Shown here: in pieces, positions 8,755 through 16,971 of the stretch
How the letters are laid out: every line of letters starts with the position of its first letter
Numbering within the stretch: position 1 is the stretch's first letter
From: Geomonas silvestris
GTDB taxonomy: Bacteria; Desulfobacterota; Desulfuromonadia; Geobacterales; Geobacteraceae
Length of the DNA stretch: 52,448 bases
NCBI RefSeq assembly: GCF_014193515.1
Contig: NZ_BLXX01000021.1
Coordinates: forward strand, 1 to 52,448
Reading direction: 5' to 3'
The notes under the pieces: generated by a model
Seen by the model: only the letters and a program-made list of their open reading frames with translations
Told to the model about the DNA's origin: nothing
Database searches by the model: none
Program-made: the position numbers and the translations under genes

Positions 8755-8784
8755 GGGAGGTGCCTGAGGGGGCCTCCCTTTTTT
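8755..8784 (+). terminator. Rho-independent terminator after the glutaredoxin gene
   Basis: GGGAGG at 8755-8760 pairs with CCTCCC at 8773-8778, followed by six T residues. Confidence 0.75.
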
Positions 8785-8925
8785 GTTGTTCAGCGGGGAG
8801 TAAGGAGCCTGTCCGGCCCCGAACTTGACAACGGGGGCGCAAGCGGTACCATGCAAACGGTGGTTGCGCTATAATACTAGAGGATTGGCATAGTTACGCG
8901 AATGCCAGATCCAAGGGAGGGCGTC

Positions 8926-9108
8926 ATGCTCGCGGCTAAAACCTGGTACAGCATCGAGGAAGCGGTGGACAAATTCGGGGTGGAAGAGGAGCGCCTGAGG
9001 GTCTGGATCGACGAGGGGGTGATCCGCACCGAGGACGAAGGGGGCCAACCGGTACGGGTGAACGGTGACGACATCGAGCTGAAACTGCAGGAGTTGACCG
9101 GCATCTAG
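8926..9108 (+). CDS. Small MerR-type helix-turn-helix protein
   Basis: This 60-residue protein is almost entirely one winged helix-turn-helix of the MerR/excisionase type ([26 protein letters not shown]). There is no effector domain. The ATG at 8926 follows AAGGGAGG and is favoured over 8902, which has no such site. A perfect TATAAT lies at 8870-8875 but without a good -35 at 17 bases; the nearest TTGACA (8825-8830) is too far away. It may be a small DNA-binding regulator; no operator or partner is evident, and nothing suggests it is a phage excisionase. Confidence 0.65.
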   Translation: MLAAKTWYSIEEAVDKFGVEEERLRVWIDEGVIRTEDEGGQPVRVNGDDIELKLQELTGI

Positions 9109-9147
9109 CCGCCCGGTGCGCCGGCCGACTAACTTTTACTGCAGGCC

Positions 9148-9174
9148 TAAAGCTTAAAGTGCAATTGCCGATAT
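9148..9174 (+). promoter_or_regulatory. Sigma-28 (FliA)-type promoter for the HD-GYP/cheX pair
   Basis: TAAA at 9148-9151 and GCCGATAT at 9167-9174 are separated by exactly 15 bases, a near-perfect match to the flagellar/chemotaxis sigma-28 consensus (TAAA-N15-GCCGATAA, one mismatch). The downstream genes encode an HD-GYP protein and CheX, both compatible with motility control, which strengthens the reading. Confidence 0.65.
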
Positions 9175-9230
9175 GCATCCTGTGACGCGTGGTTCGCAAG
9201 GCCGCCGGTGCACGTGAGCCGGAGGTGGCA

Positions 9231-10193
9231 ATGGGCGAGTTGTACGTACCCGTAAGCATAGAGAGCATCCACGCGGACCAGTTTCCCGACGTCGCTCTTT
9301 ACCTGCGCAGCGGTGACAAGTTCATCCTGTACAAGAGCACGGGGCGCACCTTCACCCCGCTTGATGCGGCGCGTCTGGCCAAGAGCAGGGTCGAGTTCGT
9401 CTTCGTCAGCCCGAGGGACCTCGACCTCGTCACCGCGTTCCTGGAAGCATCTGCCCAGCGGGTGCTCCAGGACCGGTCCCTGAAGCCGAAGGTGAAGGGA
9501 AAGATCATCTACCAGACCGCCCTCAACTACGTGGGGGATATCTTCGAGCACCCCGACAAGGTGACCGATTTTTCCCGCTGCCGGCGGGTCATGGAAAACC
9601 TGCTGAAGTACCTTGCCAGCGACCGGGAGTCCTTCACCGCGCTCGAAAGCGTGATGGCCCACAACTACCACACCTTCGTGCACAGCCTGCAGGTTACCGC
9701 GCTGTGCGTGCTGCTGCACAGCGATGCCTACCTGATCTCACATGACGAGATGCTCGACGTGGGGATCGGGACCCTGCTGCACGATTTCGGCAAGATCTTC
9801 GTCCCCCAGGAGATCCTGCACAAGGTGGGGAAGCTGAACGCGGCCGAGTTGGAGGCGTACCGAAGCCATCCCGAGGTCGGGTACCAGTACCTCAGGAAGC
9901 ACACGGGAATAAGCGAGATCGCCCTGGGTATCGTCCGCTCGCACCACGAGCGCAACCACGGCCACGGTTTCCCGCAGGGACTAAAGGGCGCACAGATCCC
10001 GCGGAGCGTGCAAGTCGCCGCCATCTGCGACGTCTACTGCACCCTCAGCATCGACCGCTCCTGCCGCAAGGCACTTTCCTCTTCGATAGCCCTGCAGATC
10101 ATGAGGCAGGAGATGAAGGGGGCCTTCAACGACCGCCTGCTGGACGTCCTGGAAGGTATCGTCTGCACCGAAAACCCCGGTCAGTTCTCATGA
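9231..10193 (+). CDS. HD-GYP domain protein, probable c-di-GMP phosphodiesterase
   Basis: This 320-residue protein has an N-terminal region of unassigned fold (about 1-100) and an HD-GYP domain from about 130 to 310. The metal-binding HD pair is at 184-185 (LLHDFGKIF), and the signature reads HHERNHGHGFPQG near 238-250, with Phe in place of the usual Tyr. Such proteins hydrolyse c-di-GMP or, in some Geobacter relatives, cGAMP; the substrate cannot be decided here. The ATG at 9231 follows GGAGGTGGCA and is preferred to 9189. A sigma-28-like promoter precedes it, and cheX follows 41 bases later, so both may belong to a motility regulon. Confidence 0.85.
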   Translation: MGELYVPVSIESIHADQFPDVALYLRSGDKFILYKSTGRTFTPLDAARLAKSRVEFVFVSPRDLDLVTAFLEASAQRVLQDRSLKPKVKGKIIYQTALNYVGDIFEHPDKVTDFSRCRRVMENLLKYLASDRESFTALESVMAHNYHTFVHSLQVTALCVLLHSDAYLISHDEMLDVGIGTLLHDFGKIFVPQEILHKVGKLNAAELEAYRSHPEVGYQYLRKHTGISEIALGIVRSHHERNHGHGFPQGLKGAQIPRSVQVAAICDVYCTLSIDRSCRKALSSSIALQIMRQEMKGAFNDRLLDVLEGIVCTENPGQFS

Positions 10194-10234
10194 CGCACCG
10201 GTTACACATCTGAACCTCAGAAGGAGAGACTGCC

Positions 10235-10738
10235 TTGAGCGCCATTTCGTTTGAAGAAATCATGTTCACCATCATGTCCGCTACCCAAGACACCTTTAAA
10301 AGCTACATGAACATCGACTGCTACGCGGGCAAGGTAGAAAAGAAGATCAACCCGTTGGGGAGCGACGTGGTCGGCATCATCGGTGTCGCCGGGGACCGCG
10401 TCGGTTATATTCTCTTCGCCACCGAGCGCGAGTCTGCCGAGCAGATCGCCAAGGCGCTGCTCATGCTCGAGGAGACCGACGACGAGTCGATAAACGACGC
10501 GGTGGGAGAGATCTCCAACAATATCGCCGGGGTCTTCAAGACCAAATATCACGAGCAGTACGGCAGCGTGGCGCTCGGCCTGCCGCTGGTCGTTTCCGGC
10601 CGTATCCGCCCCATCACGGACCCCCCCGAACCGGAGTCGGGTCACGATGGGAGCATGAGCGTACAGTGCAAGGGGGTGACCATTCCGTTTACCACCATGG
10701 ACGGCACCATCAACTTCCGGGTCATGGTCTACATGTAG
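10235..10738 (+). CDS. cheX: CheX-like chemotaxis phosphatase
   Basis: This 167-residue protein resembles CheX/CheC-family phosphatases, which dephosphorylate CheY-P. The helix ESINDAVGEISNNIAG (about 88-103) matches the ExxN active-site pattern, with Glu followed by Asn. It begins with TTG at 10235, selected because AAGGAGAG sits 7 bases upstream; an in-frame ATG at 10262 would remove a conserved N-terminal strand. It is probably co-transcribed with the HD-GYP gene and ends before a strong terminator. No CheA, CheW or CheY gene is in the window, so its partner is elsewhere. Confidence 0.8.
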   Translation: MSAISFEEIMFTIMSATQDTFKSYMNIDCYAGKVEKKINPLGSDVVGIIGVAGDRVGYILFATERESAEQIAKALLMLEETDDESINDAVGEISNNIAGVFKTKYHEQYGSVALGLPLVVSGRIRPITDPPEPESGHDGSMSVQCKGVTIPFTTMDGTINFRVMVYM

Positions 10739-10760
10739 CCGGCGCTCCCCCTCCGAGACA

Positions 10761-10802
10761 CAAAGAAGCCCCCGATGCCTGTTGGCACCGGGGGCTTCTT
10801 TG
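10761..10802. terminator. Terminator after cheX
   Basis: CAAAGAAGCCCCCG at 10761-10774 pairs with CGGGGGCTTCTTTG at 10789-10802, a 14-bp perfect stem with a 14-base loop and T-rich 3' flank. The A-rich left flank allows it to work for the convergent fumarase transcript as well. Confidence 0.8.
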
Positions 10803-10815
10803 TGAATCACCCTGG

Positions 10816-10838
10816 CCCCCTCCCGTCGAGGGAGGGGG
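10816..10838. repeat. G-rich palindromic intergenic repeat, copy 2
   Basis: CCCCCTCCC-GTCGA-GGGAGGGGG forms a perfect 9-bp stem between cheX and the fumarase gene. It is almost identical to the copy at 38790-38811. Confidence 0.65.
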
Positions 10839-10856
10839 GAGTTTGGCAAAGGCTCT

Positions 10857-12482
10857 CTAGAGGCCCAACTGCTTGAAGAAGTCGTTCCCCTTGTCGTCCA
10901 CCAGGATGAAGGCCGGGAAGTCGACGACCTCGATCTTCCAGACCGCCTCCATCCCCAGTTCGGGGAAGTCGATGCATTCGACCTTCTTGATGTTCTCCTC
11001 GGCGAGGATGGCGGCCGGGCCGCCGATGGAGCCCAAGTAGAAACCGCCGTGCTTCTTGCAGGCGTCGGTCACCTGCTGGCTGCGGTTACCCTTGGCGATC
11101 ATGACCAGGGAGCCGCCGTTGGCCTGCAGGAGGTCGACGTAGGAGTCCATGCGCCCTGCGGTGGTGGGGCCGAAGGAGCCCGACGGCTTGCCGGCCGGGG
11201 TCTTGGCCGGGCCCGCGTAGTAGATCGGGTGGTTCTTCAGGTACTCGGGGAGCGGCTTGCCGGAGTCCAGGATCTCCTTGAACTTCGCGTGGGCGATGTC
11301 GCGCCCCACCACGATGGTGCCGGTCAAAAGCAGCGGGGTGGAAACCGGGTGCTTGGTCAGTTCGGCGAGGATGGCCGGCATCGGCTGGTTCAGGTTGATC
11401 TTCACCCCGTGCTCGTGCTTGCCGCGGTAGCGCTCGGGGATGAGCCGCCCCGGGTTGTCGTCCATCTGCTCGACCCAGATCCCTTCCTTGTTGATCTTCG
11501 CCTTGATGTTGCGGTCCGCGGAGCAGGAAACCCCCATGCCGACCGGGCAGGAGGCGCCGTGGCGCGGCAGGCGGATCACCCGCACGTCGTGGGCGAAGTA
11601 CTTGCCGCCGAACTGGGCGCCGATGCCGCTCTCCTGGGCCGCCTTCAAGAGTTCCGCCTCGAGGGCGAGGTCGCGGAAGGCCTGGCCGCCGGCGTTACCC
11701 TCGGTGGGGAGGGCGTCCAGGTACTTGGCGCTGGCGAGCTTCACGGTCTTCAGGCAGGTCTCGGCCGAGGTGCCGCCGACGACGAAGGCCAGGTGGTAGG
11801 GGGGGCAGGCAGCGGTCCCCAGGGTTTTCATCTTGGCGACCAGGAACTTCACCAGGCTGTCCGGGTTCAAAAGCGCCTTGGTCTCCTGGTACAGGTAGGT
11901 CTTGTTGGCGGAACCGCCACCTTTGGCCATGAAGAGGAACTTGTACTCTGCCCCTTTGGTGGCGTAGAGGTCGATCTGGGCCGGCAGGTTGGTGCCGGTG
12001 TTGATCTCCTTGTACATGTCGAGCGCCACGGTCTGCGAGTAGCGCAGGTTCTCCTCGGTGTAGGTCTTGTAGACCCCCTTGGAGAGGTACTCCTCGTCGT
12101 TGGTGCCGGTCCAGACCTGCTGCCCTTTCTTGCCCATGACGATGGCGGTGCCGGTGTCCTGGCAGATGGGGAGCTCGAGCTTGGCGGCGACCTCGGCGTT
12201 TCTCAGGAAGGCGAGGGCCACACCCTTGTCGTTTTGGGAAGCCTCCGGGTCGGACAGGATCGTGGCGACCTGCTCGTTGTGTTCGGGGCGCAGCATGAAG
12301 GAGAGGTCCTTCATCGCGGTGTTGGCCGCCACGGTGAGCGCCTCGGGATCAACCTTGAGCACCTCCTGCCCCTCGAAGTTGGCCACGGAGACGTATTTCT
12401 GGGTGTCGGGAAGGAGGCGGTACTTGGTCGTGTCGGGGCCCAGCGGGAAGGCTTCCTGGTACTTGAATTCGGGAGTTGCCAT
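10857..12482 (-). CDS. fumA: Fumarate hydratase, class I (iron-sulphur)
   Basis: This 541-residue protein is a two-domain class I fumarase that interconverts fumarate and malate with a [4Fe-4S] cluster. The N-terminal alpha domain carries PICQDTGTA with one cluster cysteine, and [14 protein letters not shown] supplies further cysteines; the C-terminal beta domain (from about 380) contains [15 protein letters not shown]. Length agrees with FumA/FumB-type enzymes. The ATG at 12482 follows AAAGGAGAAGAG and is preferred to a frame opening at 12608. In this group the enzyme serves the TCA cycle during acetate oxidation and fumarate respiration. A palindromic operator candidate lies in its promoter. 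Confidence 0.93.
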   Translation of the reverse strand: MATPEFKYQEAFPLGPDTTKYRLLPDTQKYVSVANFEGQEVLKVDPEALTVAANTAMKDLSFMLRPEHNEQVATILSDPEASQNDKGVALAFLRNAEVAAKLELPICQDTGTAIVMGKKGQQVWTGTNDEEYLSKGVYKTYTEENLRYSQTVALDMYKEINTGTNLPAQIDLYATKGAEYKFLFMAKGGGSANKTYLYQETKALLNPDSLVKFLVAKMKTLGTAACPPYHLAFVVGGTSAETCLKTVKLASAKYLDALPTEGNAGGQAFRDLALEAELLKAAQESGIGAQFGGKYFAHDVRVIRLPRHGASCPVGMGVSCSADRNIKAKINKEGIWVEQMDDNPGRLIPERYRGKHEHGVKINLNQPMPAILAELTKHPVSTPLLLTGTIVVGRDIAHAKFKEILDSGKPLPEYLKNHPIYYAGPAKTPAGKPSGSFGPTTAGRMDSYVDLLQANGGSLVMIAKGNRSQQVTDACKKHGGFYLGSIGGPAAILAEENIKKVECIDFPELGMEAVWKIEVVDFPAFILVDDKGNDFFKQLGL

Positions 12483-12574
12483 CGTTTTCTCTTCTCCTTT
12501 TTCGTGGAATGATGGGTGACACCGGTTCTTATAAGGCTGGCTGCGCCGCAACGAGCTGGGGCTGCCGGGCGGAT

Positions 12575-12604
12575 TGTATACAGTATTCGCGAATATATGG
12601 CAAA
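12575..12604 (-). promoter_or_regulatory. Fumarase promoter with a palindromic operator candidate
   Basis: On the minus strand TTTGCC (12604-12599) and TATACA (12580-12575) lie 18 bases apart. The spacer contains the perfect 12-bp palindrome TATTCGCGAATA at 12584-12595. A dyad between the -35 and -10 boxes is a classic position for repressor binding. The regulator is unknown. Confidence 0.45.
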
Positions 12605-12662
12605 TCATTCACTTTGTCGAGAGGGAAGTTGCCCTGCCGGGAGTGAAGCTGCCGAAAAGACT

Positions 12663-12693
12663 GCGCCCCGGCCGCTGGTGCGGCACGGGGCGC
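12663..12693 (-). terminator. Terminator after the VolA-like lipase gene
   Basis: GCGCCCCGGCCGC (12663-12675) and the matching right arm (12680-12693) form a long GC-rich hairpin. Reading on the minus strand it is followed by AGTCTTTTC, a weak T tract. Confidence 0.55.
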
Positions 12694-12730
12694 TTGGTGC
12701 TTCAGGACAAAGGGGTGAGGCTGAACCGGG

Positions 12731-15259
12731 TCAGCGCGGGATACCGAAGATCTTCATGACCTTGGGGGCGATCACCTGCCAGCTCAGGCCAGAGGCCGGG
12801 GCCACTGCAGCTTTGGGGAGCGCGCTCGAGGTGACGGTCGGGTCCACCACCAGCTGCGGCGTGGTGACCACCGGGGTCTGCAGGCCGAGGTAGTAGACCA
12901 TCTGGCGCTGGGCGAGCTGCACGCTCGCCGGAGAATGCACGGCGTCGATCAGGAACGCGTGGGTCACGTCGGACTGCGGCGTCTTTCCGAACCGGCCGAA
13001 GTGGAAGTACCCCTCGGTGGGGGAGGTTGCCGCGGCCGAAGTGGCTGCCGTGACCGTCTTGGGGAGGCCGTTGAGCGTCAGCATGAACGAGGTGGGGAGG
13101 CTGCCGTCGTCGTAGGTCACCTGTTTGAAGCCCGGCGCGATGTCGGTGCCGAGCACGCCGCGCCCACCCAGGGCGTTGCCGAAGTAGCGGGTGCTGGAGT
13201 TCGGTATCACCTGGTCGCCGTCCAGCGGGACTCCGCTTGCGCTTAGCTGCGTCGTGGTCGCCTCCTGGACCAGGATGCGGTTGGAGAGCCGCGAGGGGAG
13301 CCCCGGGGCGAGCGGGGTGGTCATGGTGGCCGGGTCCGCCGGGTCGATGACCGTCTGGGTCAGCAGGAAGAACTGCAGGTACTCGGGCGTTCCCTTGGCG
13401 ATCCCGCTTGCCGCGAGTCCGGCATCTACGCTGGGGCCGAAGGCGGGGCTGTCCTGGATCAGGTAGGCCAAGCGCCCGCCGGGGACGCTCAGCAGGCCCT
13501 TCATGTCGCTGTCGAGCGTCGACTGGAGGTAGGGAGTGCCTGCCGGGTTCAGTGTCGTGTTGCCGGCCAGGTAGTAGGCGCCGACGATGGAACCGAGGCT
13601 GAGGCTTACGTACTTGGGCTTGATGGCCGGGTTGGGGGCTGCCGCGCCGAGCGGGGCGAACCCCTGAGTCGGCAGTGCCGGTCCATAGCTCTTGCCTGCC
13701 AGCAAGGTGGCGAAACTCGGGGTGGCCATGACCAGTTCGAGCCGGTGCAGGTTGAAGGCGGCCTGCTGGATGTTGGAACGGGTCGCCAGCGGGGTCCCGA
13801 CCGCGATGAAGTCCTGTCCCCAGACGCTGCTGGTGGTATGCTGCGGGAAGGCGAGCCCCTGGTCGACGCCGGGGATGCCCGTGCCGTGCAGTGGCAGGTC
13901 GATGGCGACGACTGCGTAGCCCGCAGCGGTGAGCGCGCCGGCGACCGCAGCCACCTGCTCCTTCTGGCCGGTGATCCCATGCTGGAAGATCACCACCGGC
14001 CACCCTCCGGCAGGGGCAGGGCCGGCCGGCGGGATGTAGAGGAACGGTATATCACGCGGCGTGAAGTAGAAGCCGGTGACGAGGTTGCCGCTTCGGAATG
14101 GAATGACCACCGAGGTTGCGGGGGAGTAGGTACCGACGGCAACGTTGAGGTTCATCGAGGTGTTGCCGCGCGCCACGGCAGGATTCATCGAGATGTCCGC
14201 GCTGGGGAAACGACCAGCTATGACGTCGCCCATGCTGGTCGGGGCACTGCCGACCCCGACGGTCTGGGACCAGAAGTTAGCAGCCGGAATGGTGGCGGTA
14301 ACGGTAGCTACGTTCTGACCGTCGGCGATCCAGTTTATGCCGGTAAGCCCGCCCAGGTCGTTGCCGGCGGCAAAGGCCCTGAGGGCGCTGTCGACCGGGA
14401 GCTGGCTCACGGTAAGCGGGGAGCCGTTGGCGTTGATCTCGGCGTTCTGCACAAACCCCGAGCCGGTGGTGATGAAGCGCCCCAGCACCGCGATCTGGTC
14501 GCGGCTTGTCACGGTGGTGGTGGAGGCGGCGGCGATCAGGTCGTTCATCACCTTCGCGTAGCCGGAGAGCACCACGTTGTTGCCGGATTTGGTGTCGGCG
14601 CGGATAGCCTCGAGTGCGGCAAAGGGGCCGGTCAGGGGGACTGTCGACTTGAGCGCCCCGAAGTAGGGCGAGCTGGTTACCGAGGCGGAGGTCGCCGCGT
14701 CTTTCACGCGGTTGGTTACCAGGTACAGGTAGCGGGTGGCCGGCAGGAGCGGGAAGTTGGGGAAGAGCTGGACGTCGGTCGTTCCCGGGGTGTAGCGCAC
14801 GCTGAACAGGGCGGACACGTCGGTGAAGCCCAGCGGGTTGTTCTCGAAGGCTGCCGGGCTCGTGCTGTCGGCGCCGATCTGGAACACCTTGATGTTCGCC
14901 GTGGTGACGGTCGAGGGGACCAGGGGCGCCGAGAAACGCAGGTAAATGGGAGCGTTCAGGCCGGACACGGCGTTGGTGCCCCCCACCTCGTAGATGTTCT
15001 CGTAGGCGAGCGCCTCGAGCGGGTTCAGCGGTACGGTGGCCGGGCGGGCCCCGACGAAGCCGGTCGTCGGGTTCTGGTACTGGGTGAGCGGGTCGGCCGC
15101 CGTCGCGGTCGCCAGGATGTTGGGAAGCGGTACGTTGCCGGTCGTCGGGTCGAACTGAACCGCGTTGGGGCTGGTGCTCTCCGACAAACCGGTCGAGCTG
15201 CAACCAAGCGGCAGCAGGGAACACAAGCACAGCATGAACCATAGGCTGAAGCGAATCAT
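12731..15259 (-). CDS. VolA/Pla-1-type surface lipoprotein, probable (lyso)phospholipase
   Basis: This 842-residue lipoprotein has a lipobox LPLGC with the lipidated Cys20. The N-terminal half (about 30-390) resembles the bacterial virulence-factor lipase N-terminal region with Ig-like strands. The C-terminal alpha/beta hydrolase has an oxyanion-type FQHGITG at 426-431, LPLHGTG at 455-461, and the nucleophile elbow SLSLGS around Ser554 (Ser instead of the usual first Gly). In Vibrio, VolA releases fatty acids from lysophosphatidylcholine for FadL; fadL lies 58 bases upstream here on the same strand, so the same partnership is likely. RBS GAGGTGAC precedes the ATG. Substrate remains inferred. 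Confidence 0.75.
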   Translation of the reverse strand: MIRFSLWFMLCLCSLLPLGCSSTGLSESTSPNAVQFDPTTGNVPLPNILATATAADPLTQYQNPTTGFVGARPATVPLNPLEALAYENIYEVGGTNAVSGLNAPIYLRFSAPLVPSTVTTANIKVFQIGADSTSPAAFENNPLGFTDVSALFSVRYTPGTTDVQLFPNFPLLPATRYLYLVTNRVKDAATSASVTSSPYFGALKSTVPLTGPFAALEAIRADTKSGNNVVLSGYAKVMNDLIAAASTTTVTSRDQIAVLGRFITTGSGFVQNAEINANGSPLTVSQLPVDSALRAFAAGNDLGGLTGINWIADGQNVATVTATIPAANFWSQTVGVGSAPTSMGDVIAGRFPSADISMNPAVARGNTSMNLNVAVGTYSPATSVVIPFRSGNLVTGFYFTPRDIPFLYIPPAGPAPAGGWPVVIFQHGITGQKEQVAAVAGALTAAGYAVVAIDLPLHGTGIPGVDQGLAFPQHTTSSVWGQDFIAVGTPLATRSNIQQAAFNLHRLELVMATPSFATLLAGKSYGPALPTQGFAPLGAAAPNPAIKPKYVSLSLGSIVGAYYLAGNTTLNPAGTPYLQSTLDSDMKGLLSVPGGRLAYLIQDSPAFGPSVDAGLAASGIAKGTPEYLQFFLLTQTVIDPADPATMTTPLAPGLPSRLSNRILVQEATTTQLSASGVPLDGDQVIPNSSTRYFGNALGGRGVLGTDIAPGFKQVTYDDGSLPTSFMLTLNGLPKTVTAATSAAATSPTEGYFHFGRFGKTPQSDVTHAFLIDAVHSPASVQLAQRQMVYYLGLQTPVVTTPQLVVDPTVTSSALPKAAVAPASGLSWQVIAPKVMKIFGIPR

Positions 15260-15317
15260 GGTGTCACCTCGTAGCTCTGAGCTGGGTCAGGATTGGGTTG
15301 TAGATCATCGCGTGCCG

Positions 15318-16661
15318 CTAGAACTTGACCGTGATGCTGGCTGCTAGCAGATGGGCGTCGCTCTTGAAAGTGCCGTTTTCCCCGCGCAGGGCGTTCAGGT
15401 CCTGGTTGCTCACCTTGCGGTCGGTGAAGTGCACCCACATGTAGGCGAGGTCCAGGGTGGTCGTCCCGCTGTGGATGCCGGAACCGATCGAGAAGCTGTG
15501 CCGGTCGGAATCGGGGAGCAGGGGGTCGACGGTCGCATCGGGGACCGGGGTGGTGTCGAAGGAGTAGCCGGCACGCAGGTCGAGCTGCGGGTTCACCGCG
15601 TACTGGGCGCCGAACTTGTAGCCCCAGGCGTCCTGCCAGTTGCGCGGGTCCGCATGTCCGTTGAAGGCGGCAAACTGGGGACTGTCGAAGTGGATGTCGA
15701 GTTTGTCGAAGCTGCTCCAACCGGTGCGCGTCGCGTCGAATTCCAGGGTCAGTTTGTCGGTAGGCATCCAGGCGACGGCGAGGTCGAGGCTGTCGGGAAG
15801 GGTGATGCTGGTGGAGGCGGTGCTGGTGGCACGGGCCCGGGCATACGGGAAGTTCGGCGGCGCGAGACCGATGGCCTGGAAGCCCGCTTCGGTGGTGGCC
15901 AGGAAGTTGGAATCCCCGGTGATGTCGAGCTGCACCTCGCTGCGGTAGGCGACCCCGAAACGCAGGTCCTTGCGCGGCCGCCAGGCCACACCCAGGTTGT
16001 AGCCGAAACCGGTCGCCGTGCCGTCGAGCCCCACGGATCCCAGTTCAAAAGCCCCGAAGGGGGCCGAGGTGCCGGGGGAGTAGGCGGCACGCTGCAGCGA
16101 AACCATGGCGTAGGTGACATCGAGGCCGACCGCCGCGGAAAGGTTCAGATCGTCGAAGCGGTAAGCGACCGTGGGCTGAAAGTTGATCGGTTTGATCGAG
16201 ACATTCTGGACCTGGTTACGGAACGCACTGCTGTCGTCCCAACTTTTTGCCAGAGGGTAGATCGAGTTGATGCCCAGACCGAAGCTCAGCGGCAGATGCT
16301 CCAGGCTGTAGGTCGCATAGAACGTCGGGGCGATGAAGATGTCGCGTTTGGCATGTTCGGTGACCACCGAGTTGCCGATGTCGAACGGCGGATTGCCGCT
16401 CAGGGGGGTGGTGCCGGTGAACTGCGTCTGCGGAACGATGATGGTGAGCCCTCCCAGGTTGACCTGGGCCCCGGGCAGGAAGGCGATCCCCGCCGGGTTG
16501 TAAAAAAGGGCGGACGGGTCGTCGGCCTGCGCTGCGAAGGCATTGGCCATGGCCATCGCCTTGGCTCCCTGCTCGCTTACCTTGAATCCTGCCGCGTAAC
16601 AGTGTGACGTTGCCCCCCAAACGATGCCCAAAACTGCGGCGCATATCAGCTTGCTTCTCAT
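15318..16661 (-). CDS. fadL: FadL/OmpP1-family long-chain fatty acid outer membrane channel
   Basis: This 447-residue outer-membrane beta-barrel has a signal peptide ending near YAAG (about residue 24) and the family hallmark right after it: GFKVSEQGAKAMAMANAFAAQADDPSALFYNPAGIAFL. FadL channels let hydrophobic compounds such as fatty acids and aromatics cross the outer membrane. It ends in KF, a typical barrel-terminal aromatic. A GGGGGG ribosome site precedes the ATG. It probably starts a two-gene operon with the VolA-like lipase, and a long-chain acyl-CoA synthetase is encoded just upstream on the same strand. Confidence 0.88.
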   Translation of the reverse strand: MRSKLICAAVLGIVWGATSHCYAAGFKVSEQGAKAMAMANAFAAQADDPSALFYNPAGIAFLPGAQVNLGGLTIIVPQTQFTGTTPLSGNPPFDIGNSVVTEHAKRDIFIAPTFYATYSLEHLPLSFGLGINSIYPLAKSWDDSSAFRNQVQNVSIKPINFQPTVAYRFDDLNLSAAVGLDVTYAMVSLQRAAYSPGTSAPFGAFELGSVGLDGTATGFGYNLGVAWRPRKDLRFGVAYRSEVQLDITGDSNFLATTEAGFQAIGLAPPNFPYARARATSTASTSITLPDSLDLAVAWMPTDKLTLEFDATRTGWSSFDKLDIHFDSPQFAAFNGHADPRNWQDAWGYKFGAQYAVNPQLDLRAGYSFDTTPVPDATVDPLLPDSDRHSFSIGSGIHSGTTTLDLAYMWVHFTDRKVSNQDLNALRGENGTFKSDAHLLAASITVKF

Positions 16662-16737
16662 GTGGCCCCCCTGTGCCTAGGGTTGTAACTTCCCCCGGTT
16701 CAGGAGAAGTAGGTTAGCTATGGTCAACGGGTGCGGC

Positions 16738-16767
16738 AGTATAGGCCGCGAACTCTCTAATGAACAA
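16738..16767 (-). promoter_or_regulatory. Candidate sigma-70 promoter for fadL
   Basis: On the minus strand TTGTTC (16767-16762) and TATACT (16743-16738) are 18 bases apart, about 77 bases upstream of the fadL ATG. The rest of the 310-base gap 16662-16971 shows no gene, only this site and the hairpin at 16926-16965. Confidence 0.4.
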
Positions 16768-16925
16768 GAAAGTAGTTTGCTCAGACAAAACTGGCAACCA
16801 GCGGTAATCACAGTGCTGGCTGCCTCGTCTCTCTCATGTGTCAGCGCGATTTTTTTATCTGGTGATGCTACTGCCGAAGCGGCGTCTGTCAAGCGAGGAG
16901 GTGCCGCTTTTGCAGCAAAATGAGA

Positions 16926-16965
16926 CGGCGCCACCGGCTCCAGGAGGACAGGGACCGGGGCGCCG
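16926..16965 (-). terminator. Possible terminator after the acyl-CoA synthetase gene
   Basis: CGGCGCC (16926-16932) and GGCGCCG (16959-16965) form an outer stem with an additional CCGG/CCGG inner pairing. On the minus strand it is followed by TCTCATTTTG, so the T tract is weak. Confidence 0.4.
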
Positions 16966-16971
16966 GGTGGG

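Noticed and set aside
8825..8875. Promoter from TTGACA (8825) to TATAAT (8870)
   Set aside because: The two boxes are about 39 bases apart, far too much for one sigma-70 promoter.
13745..15244. 499-codon plus-strand frame opposite the lipase
   Set aside because: Antisense shadow without domain or start signal.
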